Positions 1-10,568 of a stretch of DNA of 64,000 nt are shown one piece after another. The stretch is from Umbelopsis ramanniana AG. Lineage: Eukaryota; Mucoromycota; Umbelopsidomycetes; Umbelopsidales; Umbelopsidaceae. Below the pieces are notes generated by a model. It was given only the letters and a program-made list of their open reading frames with translations, searched no databases and was not told where the DNA came from. Position 1 is the stretch's first letter, and every line of letters begins with the position of its first letter. The translations under genes and the position numbers were made by a program. The DNA lies in assembly GCF_025399195.1 (NCBI RefSeq), contig NW_026252101.1, positions 124,001-188,000 of the forward strand, in the 5' to 3' direction.

Positions 1-1
1 A

Positions 2-748
2 CGAGAGGCTGGTATGCGTCGATGGACAGATGGTCGTACATGGTCTCCCTCCAGAGTCTCTGGTAGTTTCCTGACATACCGTGAGTTGGACACTCGTTGT
101 CGGCGCCGAGCCACATCGAACGGTTCCAGTGATGATGAAAAGCCTACCAGTAGTAGTAGCAAAGCCAGTAGCTCTTGTTCATACAAACATGATGGCTTGA
201 TCAAGCAAAGCTTCTCTATCTGCACGGCCACTGGACAGAAGCTGCATCTTATTTCGTATTATACAAAGCCCGATATTTTGACTGGTCGTATCCGAACGCC
301 GTCTTCAGACCCAGCACTTAAGAACATCGCTGTGCCCAAAGGCTTGTATCCTGAGGTCAACCCCTTGGATACTCATCCCTCTACTATGCCCATGTATCCC
401 ATGCGCCAGCAGTCCTCTGATATGATGATGATCGATTCATCGTCCACCAACCAACCACAGGCTTCATCCCCACCACCACCTTCACTCAGTTCGTCACCGT
501 TCACATCCGAAGACGAAGATCCTACAGACGTTCATACACCAAATTCATCCATTTCATTTGGTCGAACTCCATCTTTCGAACGAAAGGCCTCCGACCCACA
601 TCGCTTTGCAAGCTTCAAAGCCCCTGATGTTCTTGAAGAACCTCATCATCCCTTTTCATTGCCCGTTGCTGATATTCCATGGGGTCGATTACCGTCATCT
701 GAAGATGAAAGACAACTGAAAGTCCTTGAGCGGCAATTTCGCATATGA
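2..748 (+). CDS. WOPR (Gti1/Pac2) family transcription regulator, 3' part
   Basis: This is the C-terminal part of a fungal WOPR-domain DNA-binding regulator of the Wor1/Ryp1/Gti1 group, nuclear proteins that control morphology and developmental switches. The reading frame is already open at base 2 (R-E-A-G before the first ATG at 14), so the true start lies left of the window. The sequence MRRWTDGRTWSPSRVSG followed by FLTYREL matches the end of the first WOPR block. About 35 residues later, LIKQSFSI and KLHLISYYTKPDI match the second block. The rest (about 140 residues) is Ser/Pro-rich and low in complexity, as is usual for these tails. Stop TGA is at 746-748. The family call is strong; which WOPR subgroup it belongs to cannot be told from this part. 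Confidence 0.9.
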   Translation, partial: REAGMRRWTDGRTWSPSRVSGSFLTYRELDTRCRRRATSNGSSDDEKPTSSSSKASSSCSYKHDGLIKQSFSICTATGQKLHLISYYTKPDILTGRIRTPSSDPALKNIAVPKGLYPEVNPLDTHPSTMPMYPMRQQSSDMMMIDSSSTNQPQASSPPPPSLSSSPFTSEDEDPTDVHTPNSSISFGRTPSFERKASDPHRFASFKAPDVLEEPHHPFSLPVADIPWGRLPSSEDERQLKVLERQFRI

Positions 749-1184
749 GTCAAAAATCTTTAATCTGAATGCAAGTAACCAAGAAGTAGGAAAACATAAA
801 AAGTAGCCAAAAGGGAAAATCTCAAAGGCCCCCCCCCTTGGTCTTTTTTCTTTTCGCCAAAATCCCCTTGTATCATACTCAACCATGACTCTATGAATGT
901 CTTTTGTAATCTCATTGTCGCCCTGGTTTTAGCCATATGGCAACCTTCTCATCCTATATCTCTGTGTACATTCCTCGTAGTCTTCCATTTAGTATCTATT
1001 TTCTTTGCTTTGCTTTTCAACTCAAATATTTTTTTTTTCACTTGTACAACAAAAATCCAACCTCTCGCTATCGATTCTCCCTTTTTAATAAATCCTACAA
1101 AGTACAAGGTCAAAACTGTCCATGAAAAAAAAAAAAAAATAAGAAATTGCTTTTTCCTATGTAGTGATCTGTTGAAAGATTTTT
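749..1184. other. convergent 3' region
   Basis: AT-rich stretch between the tail-to-tail WOPR and STRAP genes, with homopolymer C, T and A runs. It should hold both 3' UTRs. Reading frames here are low in complexity and I see no gene. Confidence 0.6.
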
Positions 1185-2295
1185 TCATTCAGGACACGAT
1201 TGCCATAAACCATAAGGCTTAGTGGGATTCGTTTTCCATAAACGAATCGTTCCGTCTTCGGAGCCAGTTGCATACAGCTCACCGTCTGGGCTGTAACTAA
1301 CCGTCCAAATTGGCCCATGATGGCCCTTATAAACCTCTAGCTCCTCTCCACTGGTGAAATCATAGATGCGCACCCAAAGATCCGTGTCGCTGCCTGCTAT
1401 GAACTTGGTTTGATTAGGATGTAGAGATATAGAGGATGCGTTGTGTTCTAATGTGTGCTGCTTGGCAAGAGCATAACCTCTGAAATGAGAAAAATGATGG
1501 GAATGAATAAAACTTTAAAAAAAATAAAATTGATAGCCTCTCCCCCCATTTCATAAAAATAGGCTTTATACTAACGCTCGGGTATCCCAAAAAAACGCTT
1601 CAGCGCCGGCCGTAGAAGTTAGATAGTGACCGTCGGCACTTTGAACCATGCTGGTAACGCTTGCGCCGTGATCAAGTTGCTGCACCTGCTCCATACTTCG
1701 GACATCCCACACACGTATGGTTTTGTCGTCGCCGGCACTGAAGATCGTTTGGCGATCATCATCCCATGCCACGCTTTTGATGGCGCCTTCATGTCCAGTG
1801 GCTTCCAATGGCGCACTCTCGGGTTGGTTCAAATCAAATACTCTTAATTTCTTTTCTTGTCCTCCAGTTAAAACTCGACTGCCATCTTGACTGAAGTCAC
1901 ATGCTCGAACAATATGTTGATGGTCAAATTTAAACAATTCGTCTCCCGTAAATGTGTCCCAGATACGTGCTGAGAAATCCGCAGACCCCGTAACCGCTCT
2001 ATCAGCTTTTTGATTCAATCGTGCCGACCACACCGCTCCTTTATGGCCAAGGAACGTGCCAATCCAATCGCCTGTCTTTCCGTCTCTGAGCATTGGATTT
2101 CCGTCTAGAAGGGCCGCCGTATGAGCGAGGTGTGCCTTTTACATCTTGAATCACTTGTAATCCGTACTTACCTTTGCATGCGGAGATGAGAAGGTAATTT
2201 CCTTCACTGTCCATAGATGAAAACTGAAGATCCACCACTGGCCGCGTGTGGCCAGAGCATGTCAGTGGGATCACTCGTGAATTGGTTATGGGCAT
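1185..2295 (-). CDS. STRAP/UNRIP-type WD40-repeat protein
   Basis: Orthologue-like match to STRAP (UNRIP), a seven-bladed WD40 scaffold that joins the SMN complex and receptor-kinase signalling in animals. Three exons: 2295-2172, 2104-1576 and 1479-1185, total 948 nt, 315 aa. The start [13 protein letters not shown], the junction [29 protein letters not shown] and the final blade [15 protein letters not shown] are diagnostic. Intron 1 uses GTAAGT. Intron 2 only keeps the frame if the donor is GTTAGT at 1575, two bases before a tempting GTATAA that breaks the frame. The gene is convergent with the WOPR gene and divergent from the enoyl-CoA hydratase; 350 nt separate the two start codons. The C-terminus stops soon after the last blade, shorter than the human protein. 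Confidence 0.92.
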
Positions 2296-2646
2296 GATGC
2301 AAAGTTGTATTTTTTTAAAAAAACTGGAAGCGACGGAAGGCTGGACACCGCAATGAAGAAGTAGTCACAGCAAATACTGCCCACCCTACCATTTTATTTT
2401 ATTTTCCCAAAAGCATCCAGTTGGTAACCACCTATATCCAAGATGAAATGATTGAAAGACATTTGATGCAGTAGAAAAAACCGGATTTTAAGCAATTAAA
2501 AAGAGCATGGCCAGTACAGACAGTCAAAGACAACTGAAGCCCATGTGACGTTCAGGTTCAAATCACTGCTTTTCTCACGTCGTTGTCCCGCAACTCTTTA
2601 TTCCCTACTTTTTCGTTTCCTGCTCAGCAGCTTACACGTATCGTTC

Positions 2647-3747
2647 ATGTCGGTTAGAATTGAAAAACCGGATAAACATATCGTTGTCATCACCATTGAC
2701 CGACCTGAAGTGCGGAACGCGGTCGACAAGGCAACCGCACGTCAACTTGCAGACGCTTTTCGAGATTTCGATCACGATCCTGAGGTAAAACAATGCTATA
2801 ACTGCATAAAGGTCTCGTCCGGAAACTGATGGAGTCTGATTATGTAGTTAAGAGTGGCTATTTTAACAGGAGCAGGTAAAGGAACGGAGTCACTCTTTCA
2901 TATGTTCAGACTTGGTTCTCACTCATCTTTTGCAACAGGTGGAAGGTTTTGTGCCGGCGCAGGTCAGCAACATTAGTGTGATAGAGTGATGAATGTTCTA
3001 TTCGTGTTAACGCTCACCAATAAGACCTGAAGGCTATTCTTGCCAATACCGAAGTTACCCAGTCAGACGCCACATCCAACGCACTTGATCCAGACATGTC
3101 CAAGGATGGACCCATGGGGTAAAGTTATTCAATACGCAGACGGGTGGATAGATCCCAGCCTATACTTACATTCTCTCGTCTCAGACCCACCCGCATGTTT
3201 TTGAGCAAACCTGTCATTGCAGCTATCTCTGGTCATGCTGTAGCAGGTGGGATGGAGCTGGCGTTATGGGCAGACCTACGGGTGATTGACGATACTTCGG
3301 TGTTTGGGATTTTCTGTCGAACCAAAGGTGTACCGTTGATCGACGGAGGCACTTTCAGGCAAGTGCATACATTTGGCATCTATGGATGGGGGGAACCTGC
3401 TTTATTGACGGCAGCGTGGCTATCCATCCAGACTTCCAAAGCTGATTGGCTATTCGGCTGCCATGGACTTGACATTGACAGGTCGACCTGTGTATGCAGA
3501 CGAAGCTATGAAGCTGAACCTCGCAAACTACCGAGCCCCAAAAAATGCCACAGCCCTTGAAGAGGCTATCAAACTGGCACACCTACTCGCATCCCACCCA
3601 CAGCATTGCATGCGAAACGATCGTGCAGCCATGCTCGATCGTCAGGCCGAAATGGAGGCTCTCAAAAGAGAATTTGACCACGGTTTGAAGACTTTACAGT
3701 CAGGGGAATTTCGTTCAGCCGTCGGTCGATTCCTCGGTAAGCTGTGA
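2647..3747 (+). CDS. enoyl-CoA hydratase/isomerase family protein
   Basis: Crotonase-fold enzyme, 257 aa, probably hydrating enoyl-CoA in fatty-acid or amino-acid breakdown. Six exons: 2647-2784, 2848-2875, 2939-2962, 3025-3118, 3185-3358, 3432-3747 (774 nt). Landmarks in order: ITIDRPEVRNAV near residue 20, AILTGAGGRFCAGADL at the first oxyanion-hole segment, ISGHAVAGGMELALWADL at the second, and GVPLIDGGTFRLPKLIG. Intron 5 (3359-3431) begins with GC instead of GT (GCAAGT); only this choice restores the conserved run, so it is a GC-AG intron. The start at 2647 is the first ATG that gives a normal N-terminus. A GTG-headed extension upstream is not needed. No clear mitochondrial leader or PTS1 is seen (ends GKL). 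Confidence 0.92.
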
Positions 3748-4294
3748 TGTCCTTCAAAAGTTCTATACGCTTCCATTACTATCCTGTAAACTATAAGCTG
3801 CAGATCATCCAGGAGGAACGCCTTGAGCTAAAATAAAAATATCGTACGATGTACAGCATTTATGAATGTTTTTGACCTGCACCCCTAACTTGCGCTCATC
3901 CAATATGCTCTATTGTATTCCGTTGTGTTCTATGATGATCTTGGGGATTTTTCAATTTCCATGATCCCATTTTTCCATTATCCCCCTTAAGGTTAACCTC
4001 CTGAAGGCGAATTTCAAGTTTTCCATCTTCAGATCCCCCAAGTACTGCGATCGTTTTTAACATTTAAAATAGACTGCTGCAGTTATTCCTGGGGGGGGGG
4101 GACTTGAGAAACTTTCTGCATCCATCTTATAATGGTTTGGCATCTCTTCACTAGATCATACACCAAGCTGACGACATCCATTTGATCGTCTTTTTGGGGG
4201 AGAATCGAATGAAAGGGGAAGTTCTTGACATCGATGAGCTAGGTTGTGCTTTTCATTGTATCCTGTTTTTTATCACCATGCTATCTTTGACATG
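3748..4294. other. intergenic, no gene seen
   Basis: Contains the 3' UTR of the enoyl-CoA hydratase gene (an AATAAA-like AAATAAAAATATC at about 3831) and then AT-rich sequence with a G10 run at about 4091. No open frame here resembles a protein. Confidence 0.5.
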
Positions 4295-4730
4295 TTAGTA
4301 AGAACAGGTGCGAAATGAGGCCCATAGGCTCTTCTCCAAACGGAGGGTAAACAACAACACTGCAGAACACACAAAGATATGTGTTTTGGTGCCAGTTGAA
4401 TTCTTCTCGATTCAGCGAGTCACTCACCTGGTATTCCCTCTGACCCTTTCACCAAGCGTGTGGGACTCCACCTAATGTCGCCTTGTTTCATGCAAAAAAG
4501 GGATCCAAACCGCACCACATTTGTTGTTGTGGCGGTGGGACAGAGCTGACTCAGTATATGCCAGCAAGGTTTTCCAATTTCTAAAACGAAATGGATGAGT
4601 TCATGAAACAAAGACTAGTTAATTCCGAGCGTTCTAGAAACCATGTTCTTATAGTGATTGTTTTACATTAACGCAGCTCACCATCGCACAAGGCGCCCCG
4701 GCGAAAAAGCCTCACTCCGCCGTAAGTCAT
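4295..4730 (-). CDS. possible small three-exon gene, unknown function
   Basis: I do not recognise this product. Three blocks join in frame with canonical sites: 4730-4682, 4580-4428 and 4359-4295 (267 nt, 88 aa). Donors are GTGAGC and GTGAGT; acceptors are TTTTAG and TCTGCAG. The protein would begin MTYGGVRLFRRGALCD and end in FRTCSY. It shows no domain, signal peptide or clear membrane segment. The agreement of four good splice sites with an open frame is the only support. It could also be a decayed gene or a chance arrangement. Confidence 0.3.
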
Positions 4731-5678
4731 TTGGAATAACTCATACCGTTGCTTACTTTCTAATCCGCTTACTGCCGACTTGCACACATAGCCAATAAGC
4801 TGCGAGCTACAACATCAAGTGGATGAAGTAGCCCTATTTTTGTTGTTGTTTTTGGTAACATGCAAACGCATAGTAAGTACTCTACAGACCGATGCTCCTT
4901 TTAACCGAACCTCTTCTTTTTCTTTAAAAAAAAAAAAATTCCACGGGATGGTGAGGTCATGGTTCCATAACATCGAGTGCTGTATCTACACAGAAATTCC
5001 CAAAATTTGATATGCTACTGTCGAACTTAATAAAAGATAGAGCCTATTTACCGCACGATGCTATCACCGACCGATTAACTACCCAGACAGAACAGGACCA
5101 ACGCAATGACTACAGACGGATGGTTTCTTTACACAGAACGAGACCACGGTCATGAATACCGTTGGGTGAATGCTTTACCAAGGACGAACGGTCAGTGTTT
5201 TTTTTGCACAGGGGAGTTGGCTCTTTGATTTTTCCAATTCGAGCCATTAAAAATCCACAGCCTGCCAAGACAATTCCCTTAAGTGGACATTTGGTAAACT
5301 CAACTCCTTCTACCACCGACGCATGACGTGGATTTCAACAGGCCATGTTACCTTAGAATAACCACGAAGAAGCGCACCGCTAGCCAGGCTTCGAAGCTTC
5401 CGTTGTGCCGCTTAGCTCATGGTAATTCTTTTTTCCATGACAGCCGGAATCCATCTAAGGGCCATGGCTACACTCAAAATATCCCGCAAAGCCACTTAAT
5501 GCCAAATGTGGAAAAATTGGCAGAATTTGACCAGACGATAATTCCCTGGTACGGGAAATCGTTTTTTCTTTTCCCCTCTTCTTTTACGTCGGTCGCTTGT
5601 ATTCTCTCTATCGCTCTCTTTTCCGTCCACCCCCTTTTGCCCTACAGCCGCCTAAAGCAAAGGGATAGAGGTAGCGAG
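4731..5678. other. unresolved stretch upstream of the velvet gene
   Basis: Probably includes the velvet promoter and 5' UTR. On the plus strand ATG 5106 to donor 5191 (GTCAGT) joined to 5261-5361 would give a 61-residue peptide starting MTTDGWFLYTERDHG, but nothing in it is recognisable. CT-rich sequence at 5565-5640 looks like a typical fungal pyrimidine-rich leader. Confidence 0.35.
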
Positions 5679-7436
5679 ATGACTTCACACGTTCCCTCCG
5701 AAGCAACCACTTGTACATACCGATTCCTCTCTTCTCTGGATGACCACGTCCCTCCAACGTACGTCTCATGCTAGTGAACCGTATCACCCCCATCGTCCTT
5801 TAATCCTGTTTTTTATTTCTGCAGTATTCCACATATTGTTATAAGGCAGCAGCCTCGACAAGCCAAACAAAGTATAGCCTATGATCGAGGTACGATAGCC
5901 CTGGTTAAGCAAGCCATGCCATAGGTTGTATTGACCACAAGTCTATTTTTACTTCATCAGAGCGACGGCCAGTGGAACCACCACCCATTGTACAAATAGA
6001 ATTCAGCAATTTAACGGCACAAGAAACGATGTAAGTGGGTATTTTCCAAAAGATGGGCTATTTGACAAGTGTGTTGACCCATCTGCTGATTTAGGACATG
6101 CCTACAAAGTCCGTACTATTTCATGACCGCTAGGCTGGTTACACCAGATAGTAGCGTTAGGCAACCCAAGTTGTGTGATCATGAGGAAGATGTTCTGACA
6201 GGATCAGTGGTATCTTCCTTGCACCGTCTGAAAGATGTTGATAACCAAGGTAAGAGAGAAAGCAAGCAACCTTTGGTCCCATTGTGGCTAAAAGGGAAAG
6301 AAGATTTTTTTTTTCTCTTTTTTTGCACATCCTGATGGGAACACCAACCCTTATTTTTCTTTTCCTCCGCCGCCCAGACGCCGGATTTTTCGTCTTTGGA
6401 GACTTGGCCATCAAGATACCAGGTACCTTTAGGATCCATTTCAGCTTGTATGAAATAAGAGGGTAAGTCATACTGCGTTTTGGAGGACGTGGCCAGCTCT
6501 CTTTCTTACCTACTATCCTTATTTATGGCAGCGGTCAGGTGATTAATCGGGAATCCATTGCCACCGAACCATTTACGGTATACTCGCCAAAGCAATTTCC
6601 TGGGCCACTTGAATCCACATTTCTCTCGCGCACATTTGCAGATCAAGGTGTTCGCATGAGGATAAGAAAAGAACACAGAATGCATTCGTATGTATACATT
6701 CATCAAATTCTGATAGTGTTCTTTACCCTTTGCCTTTCCTTCTAAAATCCTCTCACACCTTTTTAGAAAAGTTGTGCCTAGCAAGAGAAAACCAACGACT
6801 GAGGAGTCTAGTGATAAAGCTGGTAGTCGTAAGGCATCGTCCTCACGGCTACGCAATCACTCTGTTCGATTCGTATCTCAAAACTCCATGTATGGAGGGA
6901 GCAATACCTCTAAAGCGACGACTCCACGACGAAATGCAGCTGCTGGCCCTGCTGCACCATCGACACCGGACCACCCCCCAGAGGAAGCCAAAGAGTATCA
7001 TGTTGGCAAATTCCGCTTCGAAAGAGAAGAATCAAGGCAGCCTTCCAACTCGCCTCCCATAGAGCTTTTAGCCTTGTATGCTGAGCGAGCTGCCAAAGAA
7101 TTAGCTCAGCCAAAATTAGCTGGCTACCCCTCACCACCACCGCATCACCACCCTCAGGTCAAAGTTGAACGCCATCGAAAATCAATTCCCTCCCCCCCTT
7201 TGAACACGCTGCCTGTGCCTGTACGCTCTTCTATCCCCAACCGAGATTTGCCACCTCCCACGCCATTATCTGTTCACCGGAGTGCTTCAGAAATCAGACT
7301 ACCCTCTATTCGAGATCTCATGGGCTGGCCACCGTCTGAACCTCACCACCTCCCTCCACCTCAAGCATCTCACCATCGACCTCAAGAAGAAGAGATCGCT
7401 CGTGCCATGATGCAACTTGCAAGTGATGCTATATAG
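5679..7436 (+). CDS. velvet-domain regulator
   Basis: Velvet-family nuclear regulator (VosA/VelB/Ryp2-Ryp3 group), 426 aa. These proteins bind DNA through an NF-kB-like fold and control spore formation and morphology. Seven exons: 5679-5758, 5825-5889, 5961-6030, 6095-6249, 6378-6462, 6532-6687, 6767-7436 (1281 nt). The velvet domain runs from about residue 28 to 200: [45 protein letters not shown], then [18 protein letters not shown] and HFSLYEI, ending with the FPGPLEST and RTFADQGVR block. The last exon encodes a basic stretch (KRKPTTEE) and a long Pro/Ser/His-rich tail. The ATG at 5679 is chosen because it gives a short leader before the domain. Subfamily is uncertain. Confidence 0.93.
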
Positions 7437-7812
7437 ACCAATTTTCCCCATTTCTTTCTTAATGTATGCCCATTTTTTTTCTCTCAACGGAGGCAGAAAA
7501 AAAAGGAGCCTTTTCTGTAGATTTTTTTTTGGTTTTTCCAAATCAAGAACCTTTATTACCAAACTGAATGCCTTTTTTGGCAAGTGCGAAGAACATCTCT
7601 TGCCAGCTTTGAATTATTTTTATTATTTTTTATTATTTTCTAGTGGCTGCTGGAAAGGTATCCATTGTATAGGAGGATATAGAGTAGTGAGAGATAAAAT
7701 AATAATGGGTGGTGGGGAATTACGTACATTGGGTTGTAGAACAAGAACATTACAAACAGTAAAAAAAAAAAAATACACACAAGGATGATCTAGTCCATAA
7801 GCGTTTAATCTA
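7437..7812. other. convergent 3' region
   Basis: AT-rich sequence between the 3' ends of the velvet and HPP genes, with TTATTATTTTTATTATT and AAAATAATAAT runs suitable as polyadenylation signals. No gene seen. Confidence 0.5.
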
Positions 7813-8735
7813 TCAATTCGACCTGTCCTCTGCCAACCGTTCTTGGAGAGATTTCAAGAAGTCACGGTCTTCCTGGCTGAAGTGAGCAGGGAGGATAATT
7901 TCAGACGGAGACACCACGATACGCTGAGTGGGCGACATGGTGATGGAGGATTGTGGGGAGAGTTCATGGGAAGATACACCGGACGGTAAGGTTTGACCGA
8001 TGGTTTCATCGTTATTGGTTATAATGATCTTCTTTGGCGTCCACCAGCACACGGGCCATCTGCGCTCGATATTATTAATCAACAACGCAATGGTGACTGT
8101 GATGGCTGCACTGAGGGCCACAATGCCAATGTAGAGCCAACCGATATCGTTTTGCGAGGCTGCGATGAGAGCCGTAGCGCCTAGCATGGGCATGATCATT
8201 AGAAAAGGGTCGTCAAAGATACAGCAAATAGACATTACGTACCGCCAGGTGGATGCACTGTGCCGGTATACTGCATGACGACAAGAGCGACGGCCATGGA
8301 GAGAGAACCAGCCAACCACCGAAGGCTGTCAAAATTGGGTGATAATTGAAATAATGCCGTGATGCACACACCTATGATGGCACATAGGACATGGCCGAAG
8401 AAGCAGTTGCGAGGCTGGCTAAGTGGGGATTCAATTGACCCATAAAGCAAAACGGCAGAAGCACCCTACACACCATCCATCCGTTAGCTCAAGACCCATA
8501 GTATAATGATTTTTTTAATAGATCCGGGTGAGTGACTTACAAAACTCCCAACAATCATGGGCACATTGGCATTCTCGAATGCGGGAGTTCTTGAAAATAA
8601 AAGCTCAAGTACAGTGATGCATGTGAAAGCTCCAATGAAGGACCATATTGAAATTCGCCATTGCGGGAGGCCAGTAGGACGAGAACCAGAGCCTAAGATA
8701 AATCGGCCTGCGACGGATTTGGCTATGTTCATCAT
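7813..8735 (-). CDS. HPP-family integral membrane protein
   Basis: HPP family (a small, mostly uncharacterised membrane family; plant and cyanobacterial members have been linked to nitrite transport). Three exons: 8735-8541, 8465-8243, 8180-7813 (786 nt, 261 aa). The signature HPPGGATALIAA is formed exactly across the second splice junction when the donor is GTACGT at 8242. About five hydrophobic segments are visible: ISIWSFIGAFTCITVLELLF, the VGSFGASAVLLYG loop region, GHVLCAIIGVCITALF, MAVALVVMQYTG, and IGIVALSAAITVTIALLI near the end. The C-terminal 75 residues are soluble and Ser/Thr-rich. The start is the first ATG in the frame; the 5' UTR has long poly-A tracts, and an extra upstream exon cannot be excluded. 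Confidence 0.88.
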
Positions 8736-8930
8736 GATTAGATTTAACAAACAAATCCACCATTTTTTTTTTTTTTTTTTGTAACGACCTTATATTAGAA
8801 AAAAAAAAAAAATTCCCCAAAACATTCATTTTTGTGCAAAAATAAAAAAAAAAGAGAATGTTGTATTTACAAAAACAGAGTTTCAGTCAATGGGCGGGTG
8901 GGCGGATATAACGTTCATCCCCTTACGAAC

Positions 8931-10568
8931 CTATATGGAGGTGGATTTATAATCATCCAAAGCCTCCAGTAGTTTTTCCGCTGTAGCAACGGCATGTTTA
9001 CGACGGTTACGAATGTCCGCTTGGCCCATAGAATCCACTGCATCGAGCTGTAACAGCAATTGCACCAGTTCTTCCTCTCGTCGCAAGAACTCTTTGTTGG
9101 GCTTAGTTGTGGCAGGCAGTGTTTTGCGTTTGGTGGTCGTGTCAAACGTGAGCGGTCCAATCGCTTCACTTGCATGAGTATGCTTGACTTCATCAAGCTT
9201 TCGTTCGATCGCCGCTAGTTTGTCAAGTTGTGCTTGCTTTGCCTTCTCATCCACTCCTTCTTCTTCGGTCGGGACAGCCGCTTGAGGTGGTACTACATCT
9301 GATGTATCTTGTGCCATAATATCACCTTCTTCAAATTCATTAGCAGGCGTAGGTTCAGCTTCAGTGATGATATCCTCTGGAATATAGCCTCCCAGGTGGG
9401 TAGTTTTGGCAGATGGCTCTAGTATGGTCGGAGGTTCCTGCTGTTGTTTCTGCTGCTGTTTCTGCTGCTGTTCTTTCTGTTTTTGCTGCTGTTCTTGCTG
9501 CCTTTGCTGCTGCTCTTGCTGCTGCCTTTCCTGTAGCTTCTGCTGTTCCTGTTGCTGCTTTTCAGGCTTTGCTTCATCATATGCAAATGCCCTTTCATCA
9601 GTGTCACCCTTACGTCGCTGCATAAGTTGGCGTAAAAACTCTTGTAAAGTCTGTTCTTGATTAGACTCCTCTTCTTCGACATATGGATCGTCTGGTTCAT
9701 ATGACTTTTCATCTGGGGCAGTTGGAGTACTTTCAAAATTATACACTTGATCAGCCCCTGCTTGTCTGTAGGTTGGAAGCTCATCAGGAGCCGTAGGCTC
9801 TTGCTCCGCTTCAACCTCCGGCTGCTTTTCCTCTTGAAATTCATATCTAGTAGCTGGTACTTGTGGCACGTTTTGCGATAGATCACGTAGGGTAAATGCA
9901 CCACCCAGCTCGTCTTCATTTTCCATCTCATCCGGCTCTTCCGCCATGGTCAACCGATTCCACAAGGACTGCTGAAGAGCTTGTTCATCATCCTCGTCGT
10001 CTTCATCGACCCAGTCAGGGTTACCATCGTCCTCGACCGGCTCTTGTTCCCAGTCCTCGTTAGCAAAACAGTGGCGGAGTACATTGCACATGTGCTTGGC
10101 CTTGTAGTCGTCAAAAGATCGCTCTAGTTTGGGATAAGCAACTAGTCTGGGCGACTGGCTTTGTCTTTGAGCTAGCTGAGCGCGCGCATCTTGCAAGTAT
10201 CGACTTTTGAGCATCTCATTTTGACGTTGTTCCAAAGCCTCGGCGATTTTACGCCGATAAACCTGTTCTTCCACTGCACGGATCAGTTGCTTCTGTCGGT
10301 AAGTTTGAATAGCACGCTGAATTTGCTCTTCACGACGTTGACGTGCAAGAGATTTCCAGTAAGCCAAGCGATAAAGTGCTAATTCCAACTGCTTCTGTTC
10401 TTGTACAGCATACTGCTGTTTCAGTTGCTCTCGCAATTGCTCTTCCTTATCTTGCTTCTCCTTCTGCAGCAGCTGCTGCAACATCGTATAGTCACGATGA
10501 GAGATAGCGCGCTCCACGGGACGGGAAAGTGGCTGAACTGTTACGTTGCTATCTGGGACGACGTACAT
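8931..10568 (-). CDS. Q-rich coiled-coil protein with C-terminal BAG domain
   Basis: Likely Hsp70 co-chaperone: BAG domains bind the Hsc70 ATPase domain and drive nucleotide exchange. Intronless, 545 aa from the first ATG. Residues about 20-150 form a charged Q/E/R coiled coil (QLREQLKQQYAVQEQ). The centre is acidic (DWVDEDDEDDEQ). A glutamine tract of about 40 residues follows near residue 330. The end (RREEELVQLLLQLDAVDSMG through EKLLEALDDYK) fits a three-helix BAG domain. The frame stays open upstream of ATG 10568 for about 41 more codons without an ATG and still looks protein-like (EEEIRKLLR), so an upstream exon or non-ATG start is possible. The gene is divergent from the YjbQ-family gene. 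Confidence 0.82.
   Translation of the reverse strand: MYVVPDSNVTVQPLSRPVERAISHRDYTMLQQLLQKEKQDKEEQLREQLKQQYAVQEQKQLELALYRLAYWKSLARQRREEQIQRAIQTYRQKQLIRAVEEQVYRRKIAEALEQRQNEMLKSRYLQDARAQLAQRQSQSPRLVAYPKLERSFDDYKAKHMCNVLRHCFANEDWEQEPVEDDGNPDWVDEDDEDDEQALQQSLWNRLTMAEEPDEMENEDELGGAFTLRDLSQNVPQVPATRYEFQEEKQPEVEAEQEPTAPDELPTYRQAGADQVYNFESTPTAPDEKSYEPDDPYVEEEESNQEQTLQEFLRQLMQRRKGDTDERAFAYDEAKPEKQQQEQQKLQERQQQEQQQRQQEQQQKQKEQQQKQQQKQQQEPPTILEPSAKTTHLGGYIPEDIITEAEPTPANEFEEGDIMAQDTSDVVPPQAAVPTEEEGVDEKAKQAQLDKLAAIERKLDEVKHTHASEAIGPLTFDTTTKRKTLPATTKPNKEFLRREEELVQLLLQLDAVDSMGQADIRNRRKHAVATAEKLLEALDDYKSTSI
9437..9562 (-). repeat. CAG/CAA tract encoding polyglutamine
   Basis: Imperfect CAG/CAA repeat, read on the minus strand, interrupted by AAA/AAG and GAG/GAA codons. 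It encodes a Q-rich stretch with K, E and R inside the BAG-domain protein. The interruptions suggest moderate stability. Confidence 0.9.

Noticed and set aside
1566-1575. Apparent frameshift in STRAP at the end of exon 2
   Set aside because: Resolved by the GTTAGT donor at 1575, which keeps frame and family alignment.
9406-9660. Plus-strand frame very rich in cysteine (CCCFCCC pattern), like a metallothionein
   Set aside because: It is the antisense of the CAG/CAA glutamine tract in the BAG-domain gene; TGC repeats read as Cys. No promoter or start context.
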